From contig DASRGK010000107.1 of NCBI GenBank assembly GCA_035651055.1, positions 1 through 64,000 of the forward strand: 64,000 nt of DNA. Direction: 5' to 3'. Under the pieces are notes generated by a model, which saw nothing but the letters and a program-made list of their open reading frames with translations, searched no databases and had not been told where the DNA came from. A program made the position numbers and the translations under genes. Source of the DNA: JAFKKF01 sp035651055. Its GTDB lineage: Bacteria; Pseudomonadota; Alphaproteobacteria; Rhizobiales; Kaistiaceae. This document shows, piece after piece, positions 16,722 through 25,620 of the stretch; the first letter of the stretch is position 1, and every line of letters begins with the position of its first letter.

Positions 16722-17903
16722 GTGGACGTGGGCGGAGACAGCAGATCGCCGGCGCACGAGCGTCTTTTCGAAGCCGCGGCGATCGCACGCGACAGCCGAG
16801 GAAGCATAGTCAACTTTTTTCGAAGAATTCTTCTCTCGGAATATTTTATCCTGTACCTGACGATTTTCTATTTTCTTTCGATGGCCGCGATCTTTCCGGA
16901 TCTGGCCACTCCACGGAACATCAGTAACCAGCTTTCCAACGTATGGCCGCTTCTCGCGGTCGCGACCGGTCAGACGCTGGTCATCATCATCCTCGGGATC
17001 GACCTAAGCCAAGGCGCCATAATGGGTTTTGCCAGCGTTGCCGGCGGATTCGTCATGGCGACGGCGGCAGACCCCAACCTCCTCGGCGGGAGCCCGCTAT
17101 GGGGCACGGTGCTCACGGAGGGCGGCGGATGGCTCGCGGGACGATCCGGATCGGTCCTGATCGGTGTCGGATTGATGCTGGTTGTCGGCGGATTGGTGGG
17201 CCTGATCAACGGCTACTTCATCGCCCGTTTCCGCATGCCGGCCTTCATGGTGACGCTGGTCTCGCTGATGCTCTTCTCCTCGGCAGGCATCTGGCTCACG
17301 CAATCGCAGAACATCGTCAACCTGCCGCCGGAATTCACCCAGCTCGGATCGGGCGACCTCGTCTCCTTCTATTTCGGCGAGAAGGTCGAGGCGACGATCA
17401 AGCGGCGCGACATCCTCTCCTTCCTCACCTACCCGATGGTGATCGCGCTGGCGCTCGCCGTCGCGGTCGAGATCATGCTGCGCTTCAGCGTACTCGGCCG
17501 GTACATCTACGCCATCGGAATGAACGCGAAGACCGCCGCGATCTCGGGCGTACCGGTGCGGCGCGTGATCATGGTCGTGTTCGTGCTCTCCGGCCTTTGC
17601 GCCGCCGTCGCCTCGATCCTCTATTCGGCCCGGCTCGGCGGCGGCCGTCCGACGATCGGCGCCGGCGCGGCCCTCCTCGACATCATCGGAGCGACGGTGA
17701 TCGGCGGGACCAGCCTCAGCGGCGGCAGGGGCAAGATCGTGTGGACGCTGATCGGCGTGGTGTTCTTCGTTCTCCTCGGCAACACGCTCAACTACATGGG
17801 CCTCTCCGCCTTCTACATCGACGTGGTGAAAGGCGGGATCATCCTCGCCGCGGCGGCGCTCGACGTAGCGCGCAACCAGCTGCTCGCAGGACAGGCGGCA
17901 TGA
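16722..17903 (+). CDS. CUT2 sugar ABC transporter permease (RbsC-like)
   Basis: This is a 393-residue inner-membrane permease of the BPD_transp_2 family with about nine to ten hydrophobic segments and the hallmark GIDLSQGA motif. The C-terminal GGTSLSGGRGKI region is typical. The start is uncertain: GTG at 16722 gives a 25-30 residue polar N-terminus before the first membrane segment; later in-frame starts are possible. It is longer than RbsC (about 320) because of the N-terminus and a periplasmic loop around PLWGTVLTEGGGWL. Its stop overlaps the ATPase start (ATGA). It pairs with the second permease at 19414, probably as a heterodimer. Confidence 0.88.
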   Translation: MDVGGDSRSPAHERLFEAAAIARDSRGSIVNFFRRILLSEYFILYLTIFYFLSMAAIFPDLATPRNISNQLSNVWPLLAVATGQTLVIIILGIDLSQGAIMGFASVAGGFVMATAADPNLLGGSPLWGTVLTEGGGWLAGRSGSVLIGVGLMLVVGGLVGLINGYFIARFRMPAFMVTLVSLMLFSSAGIWLTQSQNIVNLPPEFTQLGSGDLVSFYFGEKVEATIKRRDILSFLTYPMVIALALAVAVEIMLRFSVLGRYIYAIGMNAKTAAISGVPVRRVIMVVFVLSGLCAAVASILYSARLGGGRPTIGAGAALLDIIGATVIGGTSLSGGRGKIVWTLIGVVFFVLLGNTLNYMGLSAFYIDVVKGGIILAAAALDVARNQLLAGQAA

Positions 17904-19417
17904 GCGGACCGGCGATCCTCACGCTTGCCGCAATCGCGAAGGCGTTCGCCGGCATCCATGCCGTGCGCGACGTATCGCTGGCCGTCGGCCGCGGCCGGAT
18001 TCTCGGCCTCGTCGGCGAGAACGGCGCCGGTAAGAGCACGCTGATGAACATCATCGGCGGCGTGGTCCGGCCGGATGGCGGCACGATGCTTCTGGACGGC
18101 GCGCCCTATGCGCCGGCAAGCCCCGGCGAGGCCAGCCGGGCCGGCATCGCCTTCATCCACCAGGAGCTCAACCTCTTTAGCAACCTGACCATTGCCGAGA
18201 ACATCTTCCTCAACGATTTTCCGCAGCGGCGCTTTGGCCCGTTCTCACTCATCGACAGAGCCGCGGTCGCCCGGCAAGCCCGCGCCCTCCTCTCCGAGGT
18301 CAGCCTCGACCTGCCGCCCGAGACACCCCTCGACCGGCTTTCGCCGGGCGAGCGCCAGCTGGTCGAAGTCGCCCGCGCCCTCCGGCTCGACGCCCGTATC
18401 ATCATCTTCGACGAGCCGACGACGTCGCTGACCGCGCGCGAGACCGAGCGGCTGTTCGCGCTGGTCGCGCGCCTGCGCGAAGCCGGCAAGTCGGTGATCT
18501 ACATTTCCCATATCCTCACCGACGTGGCGGCGCTCGCCGACGACATCGCCGTGCTCCGCGACGGCGCGCTGATCGAAGCCGGCGCCAAGGCGCAGTTCCC
18601 GATCGCCCGCATGATCACACTGATGGTCGGACGCCCGATCGACCAGCTTTATCCGCCGCGCAAGTCAGCGCCGCAGGCCGCGGTCCTGCTCGAAGCCATC
18701 AGCCTCGGCGCGACCGGCATCATCAGGGACGTGAGTTTCGCGCTCCATCGCGGCGAAGTGCTCGGCATCTTCGGATTGATGGGCGCCGGGCGCACCGAAC
18801 TCGCCCGCATCCTCTTCGGCCTCGACAGTCACGAGACCGGCGAAATCCGCGTCGAGGGCCGCCGGCTGCCGGCGCGCTCGGCGCGCGCCAGCATCCGCAG
18901 CGGCATCGCCTTCATCACCGAGAACCGGCGCGAAGAAGGCCTCCTGATGAACGGCACGGTTGCCGAGAACATCGCCCTCGCCGCGCTGCCCAGGCTCGCC
19001 ATCACCCCGGCCGAGCTGATCGAGCAGGGCCGCATCCGGAGCGCCGCCGGGGCGCTCGCCGAGGCGCTCAACATCAAGACGGCGTCGCTCGACGCGCCGG
19101 CCAAGAGCTTGTCGGGCGGCAACCAGCAGAAGGTCGTCCTGGCGAAATGGCTGCTCTGCCGGCCCTCGGTCTTCATCATGGACGAGCCGACGCGCGGCAT
19201 CGACGTGGGCGCCAAATACGAGATCTACTCGATCATCGACCGGCTCGCCGGGGCCGGCGGCGGCGTGCTTTTCATCTCCTCGGAACTGGAGGAACTGCTG
19301 GCGGTCTGCGACCGCATCCTGGTGATGAGCCGAGGCGAGATCGTCGGCGAATTCGCTAGAGCCGGCTTCGACCGCGGGCGCGTGCTGGCTGCGGCCTTTC
19401 GCGAGGCGGCCGCATGA
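17900..19417 (+). CDS. CUT2 sugar ABC transporter ATPase (tandem NBDs, RbsA-like)
   Basis: The 505-residue ATPase has two nucleotide-binding domains in tandem. NBD1 has Walker A GENGAGKST, signature LSPGERQ and Walker B IIIFDEPTTSL. NBD2 has the relaxed Walker A GLMGAGRTE usual for the second half of RbsA, signature LSGGNQQK and Walker B VFIMDEPTRGIDVGA. ATG at 17900 overlaps the upstream stop by 4 bases; the longer open frame upstream is a shadow of the permease. It powers uptake by the permeases at 16722 and 19414, whose genes it separates. The stop overlaps the next start by 4 bases. Confidence 0.92.
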   Translation: MSGPAILTLAAIAKAFAGIHAVRDVSLAVGRGRILGLVGENGAGKSTLMNIIGGVVRPDGGTMLLDGAPYAPASPGEASRAGIAFIHQELNLFSNLTIAENIFLNDFPQRRFGPFSLIDRAAVARQARALLSEVSLDLPPETPLDRLSPGERQLVEVARALRLDARIIIFDEPTTSLTARETERLFALVARLREAGKSVIYISHILTDVAALADDIAVLRDGALIEAGAKAQFPIARMITLMVGRPIDQLYPPRKSAPQAAVLLEAISLGATGIIRDVSFALHRGEVLGIFGLMGAGRTELARILFGLDSHETGEIRVEGRRLPARSARASIRSGIAFITENRREEGLLMNGTVAENIALAALPRLAITPAELIEQGRIRSAAGALAEALNIKTASLDAPAKSLSGGNQQKVVLAKWLLCRPSVFIMDEPTRGIDVGAKYEIYSIIDRLAGAGGGVLFISSELEELLAVCDRILVMSRGEIVGEFARAGFDRGRVLAAAFREAAA

Positions 19418-20460
19418 ACCGCGCCCTCTACGACCGCGTCAGCGGCTACCTCCTCCGCCATGCGGCGGCGATCATCTTCATCGTCGTCTTCGTCTATTTC
19501 GGGCTCGCCGCCGACAATTTCCTCAGCGCCGAGAACTCGCTCAACATCATCAAGCAGGCTTCGTTCACCGGCGTCATCGCCGTCGGCATGACCTTCGTCC
19601 TGCTCACCGCCGGAATCGACCTCTCGGTCGGCTCCAACATGTACGTGTCCGCCATGACCGTCGGCTATCTCCTGCAGATACCCGGCCTGCAGGGCGGTTT
19701 CGGCGTCCTTGCCGGGATCGTCGCCGGCCTCGCCACCGGCGCGCTTTTCGGCGCGATCAACGCCGCCTGCATCGTCTATCTCAGGATCACGCCGTTCCTG
19801 GTGACGCTTGCCACCATGGTCGCAGGCCACGGGCTGGTGACCGCGATCACCCAGTCCTTCGGCCTCGACTATCCGGCGGCGTTCACGTCCTTCGGCGCGG
19901 CCTCGATCCTCGGCATACCGATTCCGGTGGCGATCTTCGCCGCCGTGGTCGCCGCGGCCCATATCGTGCTGACGCGCACGCCCTTCGGCCGCCAGCTCTA
20001 TGCGGTCGGCAACGATGCCGAGGCGGCGCGCAAGGCCGGCATCGCGACCGACCGGATCATCTTCTCGGTCTATGTGATCTCCGGACTCTGCGCGGCGCTC
20101 GGCGGGGTGACGCTGATCGCGCTGGTCGGGCGCCTCAACCAGACATTCGGCGTCGGCAAGGAATTCGACGTGATTACTGCGGCAGTGCTCGGCGGAACCA
20201 GCCTCTTCGGCGGCGTCGGCACCGCCTTCGGCGCAGTCATTGGCTCGGTTCTCGTCCAGATGGTCCAGGCCGGCATGGTCTTCGTGAAGGTCAACCTCTA
20301 CCTGCAGCCGATGGTGCTGGCGGCGGTGATCTTCATCGCCGTCTTCTTCGACAGCCTGCGCGGCGCGCGGCTGGAGAAACTGAAGCGCCGATTCATCCGC
20401 ATGGACGCGCCGAACGAGCCGGGCGCTTCCGCCGGCAAGGAAATCGCCAACCCACCATGA
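19414..20460 (+). CDS. CUT2 sugar ABC transporter permease, second subunit
   Basis: The 348-residue RbsC-type permease has hydrophobic segments throughout and the GIDLSVGSNMYVSA motif. It ends in a basic cytoplasmic tail (RLEKLKRRFIRMD). It overlaps the ATPase by 4 bases and is followed by a GC stem-loop at 20474-20499, then a separate CUT1 transporter. Two different permeases flanking a tandem ATPase indicate a heterodimeric membrane unit. Confidence 0.92.
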   Translation: MNRALYDRVSGYLLRHAAAIIFIVVFVYFGLAADNFLSAENSLNIIKQASFTGVIAVGMTFVLLTAGIDLSVGSNMYVSAMTVGYLLQIPGLQGGFGVLAGIVAGLATGALFGAINAACIVYLRITPFLVTLATMVAGHGLVTAITQSFGLDYPAAFTSFGAASILGIPIPVAIFAAVVAAAHIVLTRTPFGRQLYAVGNDAEAARKAGIATDRIIFSVYVISGLCAALGGVTLIALVGRLNQTFGVGKEFDVITAAVLGGTSLFGGVGTAFGAVIGSVLVQMVQAGMVFVKVNLYLQPMVLAAVIFIAVFFDSLRGARLEKLKRRFIRMDAPNEPGASAGKEIANPP

Positions 20461-20473
20461 CGCAGAGCCTACC

Positions 20474-20499
20474 CCGCCGGCCCCGCACGCGGCCGGCGG
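20474..20499 (+). other. Stem-loop between CUT2 and CUT1 gene sets
   Basis: CCGCCGGCC (20474-20482) and GGCCGGCGG (20491-20499) form a perfect 9-bp stem with an 8-base loop, followed by an A-rich stretch and the ribosome site of the next gene. It could partly terminate transcription between two transporter sets. Confidence 0.55.
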
Positions 20500-20528
20500 A
20501 CAACAAAACCAAGCGGGAGGAAAGAAGC

Positions 20529-21794
20529 ATGGGCACGAAGTTAAGTCGCAGGCGGTTCCTGACCACCACCGCGGCGGCAGGCGCCGGCCTTTATCTTGGC
20601 GCGCGGCCGCTCCGCTATGCCCGCGCCGCGGGCGGCAAGATCACGATCGGCACCGAAGCCGGATCGCCCTATGACACGTTCTACAAGAAGCACGCTGCCG
20701 AGTTCACCAAGGCAACCGGCGTCGAAGTGACATTCAACGCGATACCGCACGACAATATCCGCCAGCAGTTCGTCCAGGACGCGCTGTCCGGCGCCGGCGG
20801 CTTCGACGTCTACATCGCCGACCAGGTCTGGCTGCCGGAATTCTACGAGAAGGGCTTCATCGCCGACATCTCGAAGCAGCTCTCCGACGCCGACAAGGCG
20901 GACTTCTCGAAGACCGCGATCGAGACCGTCAGCTACAAGGGCGCGGTCGTCGCGCTCCCGATCATGGTGCACAACTGCGCCATGTATTACCGGACCGACC
21001 TGCTCAAGGCCGCCGGCCTCGCCGGACCGCCCAAGACCTGGGACGAGTACCGCCAGTACGCCAAGGCGACGACCAAGGACGGCGTCTGGGGGACGATGAT
21101 CCTGTCCAAGCAGGGCATCGAAGCCTCGACCCGGCTCAATTCGTTCTACCAGCAGGCCGGCGCCGACATCATCGACGCCAGCGGCAAGCCGACCATCGAC
21201 ACCGACGCCGGCCATGCCGCGCTCGAGTTCATGACCAAGATGGTCTTCGAGGACAAGGCGGCGCCGGAAGGCGTCCTCGAACTGCCAGACATGCAGGGCG
21301 CCTGGCTCGACGGCAAGCTCGCGCTGGCACCGGTCTGGCCCTACCTCTACTCGCTGGCGAAGGAGCCGCTCGGCGGCAAGTTCGCCATCGGCACCTCGCC
21401 CGGGCTGAAGCGTCCGGCGGGCACGGTCTATTCCTGGGGCTTCGCGGCGGCGGCCGGATCGAAGAACCCGGAGGCGGCCGCGGCATGGGTCAAGTGGGCG
21501 ACGGATTCCGAGCAGCTCTACAATTTCGGCAAGGAATGGCTGAATCCGGTGCCGCGGAAGTCGGCGATCGACAAGATCGGCGCCGACAGCTCGATCAGCG
21601 ACAGCGACAAGGCGGCGATCGCGGCATTCGCGGAATCGGCGGCGGCGGGCACGTCGATGCCGATGATCCCGCAATACTCGCAGCTCCTCGAAATCCTCGG
21701 CATCATCCAGTCGGGCGTGATGTCGAAGGCGGTCAGCATCGACGACGCCCTGAAGGACGGACAGCAGCGCGCCGAAGCGGCGATGGCGGGCTAG
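20529..21794 (+). CDS. CUT1 sugar ABC transporter binding protein (Tat-type signal)
   Basis: The 421-residue extracellular solute-binding protein (family 1, MalE-like) begins with a twin-arginine-like signal, LSRRRFLTTTAAAGAG, ending near ARAAGG. The mature part starts KITIGTEAGSPYDTFYKKHAAEFTKATG and has typical family landmarks (PIMVHNCAMYYRTDLLKAAG). ATG at 20529 has an excellent GGGAGGAAAG site. It is followed by a stem-loop (21807-21843) and two MalF/MalG permeases. Oligosaccharide or glycoside uptake is likely; the ligand is unknown. No ATPase gene accompanies it. Confidence 0.9.
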   Translation: MGTKLSRRRFLTTTAAAGAGLYLGARPLRYARAAGGKITIGTEAGSPYDTFYKKHAAEFTKATGVEVTFNAIPHDNIRQQFVQDALSGAGGFDVYIADQVWLPEFYEKGFIADISKQLSDADKADFSKTAIETVSYKGAVVALPIMVHNCAMYYRTDLLKAAGLAGPPKTWDEYRQYAKATTKDGVWGTMILSKQGIEASTRLNSFYQQAGADIIDASGKPTIDTDAGHAALEFMTKMVFEDKAAPEGVLELPDMQGAWLDGKLALAPVWPYLYSLAKEPLGGKFAIGTSPGLKRPAGTVYSWGFAAAAGSKNPEAAAAWVKWATDSEQLYNFGKEWLNPVPRKSAIDKIGADSSISDSDKAAIAAFAESAAAGTSMPMIPQYSQLLEILGIIQSGVMSKAVSIDDALKDGQQRAEAAMAG

Positions 21795-21806
21795 GCCCGA
21801 GGAACC

Positions 21807-21843
21807 GACGGCGGCCGGCCCAACTCCCTGCCGGACCGCCGTC
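21807..21843 (+). other. Intercistronic stem-loop after binding-protein gene
   Basis: GACGGCGGCCGG (21807-21818) pairs with CCGGACCGCCGTC (21831-21843), 12 bp with one bulged base. It lies 13 bases after the stop and ahead of the permease gene. No T-run follows, so transcript stabilisation is favoured over full termination. Confidence 0.6.
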
Positions 21844-21882
21844 CCAGCCTCGGTCCGGCAGCGCGCCGGGCCGAGGCGGTTT

Positions 21883-22809
21883 GTGCAAAGCGAGGTGGCG
21901 GACATTCCGGCAGAACCAGGGACCATCCCGCTTCGCCCGCGTCGCCGCGGCAGGACGGGGATCGCGCTGACGACCCCGGCGCTCCTCGTCCTCGCAGCGG
22001 CGATGCTCTATCCCATCGGCTACACGATCTGGCTCAGCTTCAATTCCTCAAGGACGGCGCTCTCCGGGACGCCGGACTTCGTCTGGCTTGCCAATTTCCT
22101 TAAGATCGCGGCCAACCGCGACTTCCAGGCGGCACTTCTCCAGACCGTCGGCATCGTTGCGGCAAGCGCGCTCCTCGAGGCGATCCTTGGTCTGTCGATC
22201 GCGCTGGCGCTCCACCGCGCGCTCGCCGGCTCGCGCATCTTCCAGACCATCTTCGCCCTGCCCCTGATGATCGCGCCGGTGGTCGGCGCCCTCGCCTGGC
22301 GCTTCGTTTTCGCCGACGGCTATGGCCTCATCGACACGATCGCCCGAGATTTCGGCGGCGAGGGGCCGCTGTGGTTCGCCGATGTCTGGCTGGCGCGGGC
22401 GGCGGTGGTGATCGCCAACCTCTGGCTGGCGCTGCCCTTCGACATTCTGGTCCTGCTTGCCGGACTGACGGCGCTGCCGACGGAGCCGCTCGAGGCGGCG
22501 CGCGTCGACGGCGCCTCGCCGGCCCAGATTCTCACGCGGATCATGCTGCCGCTGCTGAAGCCGGTGATCGCGATCATCCTCGTCACGCGCTTCGCCGACG
22601 CATTCCGCATCTTCGACGTGGTCTATGTGCTGACCGGGAGCGGCCCGGCCAACCGCACCGACGTGCTCTCGACCTTCATCTACCGGCAGATGTTCACCAA
22701 CTTCGACTTCGCCGGCGGCGCGGCCGCATCGGTGCTCCTCGTCATCCTCACCTCGGCGGCGTCGCTCGCCGCGGTGCTGCTCCTGCGCGAGCGGCAGGGG
22801 CGGGCATGA
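21883..22809 (+). CDS. CUT1 sugar ABC transporter permease (MalF-like)
   Basis: The 308-residue inner-membrane permease has six or so membrane segments and the cytoplasmic EAA loop (EAARVDGASPAQILTRIMLP) that contacts the ATPase. Start is GTG at 21883 or the in-frame GTG at 21895; the first membrane segment begins near TPALLVLAAAML in either case. Its stop overlaps the MalG-like ATG (ATGA at 22806). Confidence 0.88.
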   Translation: MQSEVADIPAEPGTIPLRPRRRGRTGIALTTPALLVLAAAMLYPIGYTIWLSFNSSRTALSGTPDFVWLANFLKIAANRDFQAALLQTVGIVAASALLEAILGLSIALALHRALAGSRIFQTIFALPLMIAPVVGALAWRFVFADGYGLIDTIARDFGGEGPLWFADVWLARAAVVIANLWLALPFDILVLLAGLTALPTEPLEAARVDGASPAQILTRIMLPLLKPVIAIILVTRFADAFRIFDVVYVLTGSGPANRTDVLSTFIYRQMFTNFDFAGGAAASVLLVILTSAASLAAVLLLRERQGRA

Positions 22810-23657
22810 GCGCCGCCGGGGCGCGCCCGGCGCGGTCGCGGCTCGGCGACGCGGCGACCTATCTGTTCCTGACGGTCACGGCGATCGTCATGCTGACCCC
22901 GATCCTCTGGATCTTCTCGACCTCGCTCAAGCCGACGCCGGAAATCCTCGTCTCGCCGACGCGGCTCCTGCCGACCGCGCCGACGCTCGGCCATTACGGC
23001 GTGGCGCTCTCCGGCGATTTCCGCTCGTTTCTGGTGAACAGCCTGATCGCGGCCGGCGGCGCGACCGTCGCCGGCCTGCTGCTTGCCATTCCGGCGGCAT
23101 TCGGCTTCGCCAAATACGCCTATCGCGGGTCGGCCGGATTTCTCTCCTTCATCGTCGTCACGCGGGTTTTCCCGCCGATCGCGCTGGCGCTGCCCTTCTT
23201 TCTGCAGTTCCGCACAATGGGCCTCATCGACACTCCCTGGGGGCTGGTGGTCGCCTACCTGCCGATCGTGCTGCCGCTGATGATCTGGATCTTGCACGGC
23301 TTCTTCCGCGACTTTCCCGACGAACTGATCGAGGCGGCGGAGATCGACGGGCTCGGCCCGCTGGCGACGCTCGTCCGCATCGTCCTGCCCCTGTCGCTGC
23401 CGGGCCTCGGCGTGGCGGCGCTATTCGGTTTCCTCGTCGCGTGGAACGAATTCGTCATCGCGCTGACGCTGACCCGGACGCCCGGCGGCGGGCAGACGCT
23501 GCCCGTCGGCATCTCGACGCTGATCACCCAGTTCCAGGTCCTCTGGGGGGACATGATGGCGGTCGCCGCCATTTACCTGTTGCCGGCGCTGGCGGTGACC
23601 ATGCTCACCCAACGCGGGCTGATCCGCGGGCTGATGCAGGGGGCGACCAAGGGCTAG
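22806..23657 (+). CDS. CUT1 sugar ABC transporter permease (MalG-like)
   Basis: The 283-residue permease carries the EAA loop EAAEIDGLGPLATLVRIVLP and MalG-type landmarks (FSTSLKPTPEIL, WNEFVIALTLTR). ATG at 22806 overlaps the MalF-like stop; an upstream open frame is a shadow of that gene. It is the last gene of the 15.6-23.7 kb plus-strand run and converges with the GH127 gene 30 bases on. No ATPase gene follows. Confidence 0.9.
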   Translation: MSAAGARPARSRLGDAATYLFLTVTAIVMLTPILWIFSTSLKPTPEILVSPTRLLPTAPTLGHYGVALSGDFRSFLVNSLIAAGGATVAGLLLAIPAAFGFAKYAYRGSAGFLSFIVVTRVFPPIALALPFFLQFRTMGLIDTPWGLVVAYLPIVLPLMIWILHGFFRDFPDELIEAAEIDGLGPLATLVRIVLPLSLPGLGVAALFGFLVAWNEFVIALTLTRTPGGGQTLPVGISTLITQFQVLWGDMMAVAAIYLLPALAVTMLTQRGLIRGLMQGATKG

Positions 23658-23687
23658 ACGTAGCGCCAAGGGGCCGGCAGGCGGGGA

Positions 23688-25598
23688 TCAGCCGGGCGTT
23701 TCCGGGATCCACACCGTCATCCTGCCCGAGCCGCGATTGCACCACAGGTAGTAGGGAATCGCGGTGAGGTCGGCGGACCGGTCGACGGGCGGCGCCGTCC
23801 GGTAAAGGCTGCCGTCCCAGTCGTCCGAGGCGGCCACGCGCCCGCTGGCGACGACGCTGACGACCCCGCCGAAAAGGTCCGGGCGCGGCACCGCGCTCAC
23901 CGCTCCGCTCCGCGGCAGCTTGATGCGACCGACGCTGATATCGGGGTTGTCGACCTGCTCGACGCAATAGACCAGCGGCCCGCGCTTCAGGACGACGCGG
24001 CCGATATCCATGCGCACGTCGGGATGCGAATAGACACGCTCGACCGGCATCGGCAGGTCGAGGTCGACGATGTCGCCCGCCTGCCATGTCCGCTTGATCT
24101 CGACATAGCCGCGCACCCGATCGGCGGTTGCGACCGGCGCGCCGTTGACCCGCAGCGTCTCGCCATGCGCCCAGCCGGGGATGCGCAGTTTCAGGGAGAA
24201 TTCCGCCGGCTGCTCGGGGTCGACAGCGATCGTCACCCTGCCCGACCACGGATAATCGGCGGTCTGGCGAATGGCAACGCGCGTTCCGGCGACCGCCAGG
24301 CGCGTGCTGCTGCCGCCGTAGAGATGGACGGCGACGGTCTTCTCGGCGGTCGAATAGAAGTAGCCGCCGACCGAGGCGACCAGCCGCGAGACGTTCATCG
24401 TGCAGCACGGGCAGGTGTGCCACTCCCAGCGCTTGTGGCTGCCGTCGCTTTCGAGCTTGTTCTCGTAGAAATAGTGTGTGCCGTCGCGCGACAGGCCGGA
24501 CAGCGCGCCGTTATAGAGCGCGAGCTCGAGCGCATCGGCATAGGCGCCGTCGAGGTCGATGTTGAGCATGCGCTGCGCCCAGAAGATGAGCGCGACCGAG
24601 GCGCAGGTCTCGGCATAGGCGGTGTCGTTGGGAAGGTCGTAGTCGACGGTGAAGCCTTCGTTGGCCGCCGCCGGGCCGAGACCGGCGGTGACATACATGC
24701 GCTTGCCGGTCACGTCCTTCCACAGTCGCTCGCAGGCGGCCTTGAGGGCGGCGTCTTCGAGGTCGGCGGCAAGGTCCGCCATCGCCGTGTACATGTACAT
24801 GGCGCGGACGGCATGGCCGACGACCTTGTCCTGCTGGCGGACGGGCTTGTGCGACTGGTTGTATTCGTAGGTCTTGGCCCAGTAGCGCCTGGGATCGTCG
24901 CCGCGCGCGATCGCCTCGACGTCGAAGTAGTGGGGCGGCTGGTTGCCGCGCTCGTCGATGAAGTAGGCGGCGAGGTCGAGGTGCCTGCGGTCGCCGGTCG
25001 CGTGGTAGAGCTTGATCAGCGCCAGCTCGATCTCCTGGTGGCCACAATAGCCGCGCTTCTGGCCGGGACCGGTGCCGAAGGTTGCGCGGATGTGGTCGAC
25101 ATAGCGAAGCATGATGTCGAGGAGCTTCCGCCGCCCGGTCGCCTGGAAATAGGCGATCGCGCCTTCCAGCATATGCCCGGCGCAATAGAGTTCGTGGTTG
25201 TCGCGGAGATTGGTCCAGCGGTTCTCGATTTCGCGGCCGATGTACCAGCAGTTGAGGTAGCCGTCCGGGAGCTGGGCCTTTTCGAGGTCGTCGACGATGG
25301 CATCGATCTGCGCCTCGATGGTCGCGTCGCGCCGGTGCGACAGCGCGTAGCTCGCCGCCTCGATCCACTTGCCGACATCGGAGTCCCAGAAGATCTGGGT
25401 GGTGAAATCGTGGCTGTTGCGCGGAATGCGGAGCGGCGGAGGCGGCTGCGGCACGCGCAGCGAATCGAGGATGCCGTATTCCTTGAGGCGGACATGCTGG
25501 CTCGGAATCGTCCTGGTCAGCACCGTATCGAGGCGCTCGCGCCAGAACGGCCCTTCGATCCTGACCTCGGCGAAATTGACCGGTGTGAAGCGGCGCAT
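23688..25598 (-). CDS. GH127 beta-L-arabinofuranosidase
   Basis: The 636-residue enzyme belongs to glycoside hydrolase family 127 (former DUF1680), which removes beta-L-arabinofuranose units. The zinc-thiolate active site known from HypBA1 is visible: Glu330 and Cys332 (AETCAS), Cys396, Cys398 and Cys399 (HTCPCCTMN), with Cys398 as expected nucleophile and Glu314 (AANEGF) at the acid/base position. Length fits. ATG at 25598 follows GGGAA; a start 12 codons earlier is possible. There is no signal peptide, so it acts in the cytoplasm on imported substrate. It lies 22 bases after a LacI gene and at the end of a CUT1 transporter operon. Confidence 0.9.
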   Translation of the reverse strand: MRRFTPVNFAEVRIEGPFWRERLDTVLTRTIPSQHVRLKEYGILDSLRVPQPPPPLRIPRNSHDFTTQIFWDSDVGKWIEAASYALSHRRDATIEAQIDAIVDDLEKAQLPDGYLNCWYIGREIENRWTNLRDNHELYCAGHMLEGAIAYFQATGRRKLLDIMLRYVDHIRATFGTGPGQKRGYCGHQEIELALIKLYHATGDRRHLDLAAYFIDERGNQPPHYFDVEAIARGDDPRRYWAKTYEYNQSHKPVRQQDKVVGHAVRAMYMYTAMADLAADLEDAALKAACERLWKDVTGKRMYVTAGLGPAAANEGFTVDYDLPNDTAYAETCASVALIFWAQRMLNIDLDGAYADALELALYNGALSGLSRDGTHYFYENKLESDGSHKRWEWHTCPCCTMNVSRLVASVGGYFYSTAEKTVAVHLYGGSSTRLAVAGTRVAIRQTADYPWSGRVTIAVDPEQPAEFSLKLRIPGWAHGETLRVNGAPVATADRVRGYVEIKRTWQAGDIVDLDLPMPVERVYSHPDVRMDIGRVVLKRGPLVYCVEQVDNPDISVGRIKLPRSGAVSAVPRPDLFGGVVSVVASGRVAASDDWDGSLYRTAPPVDRSADLTAIPYYLWCNRGSGRMTVWIPETPG

Positions 25599-25620
25599 CG
25601 GCGGTTCCCGTATTTGGCGG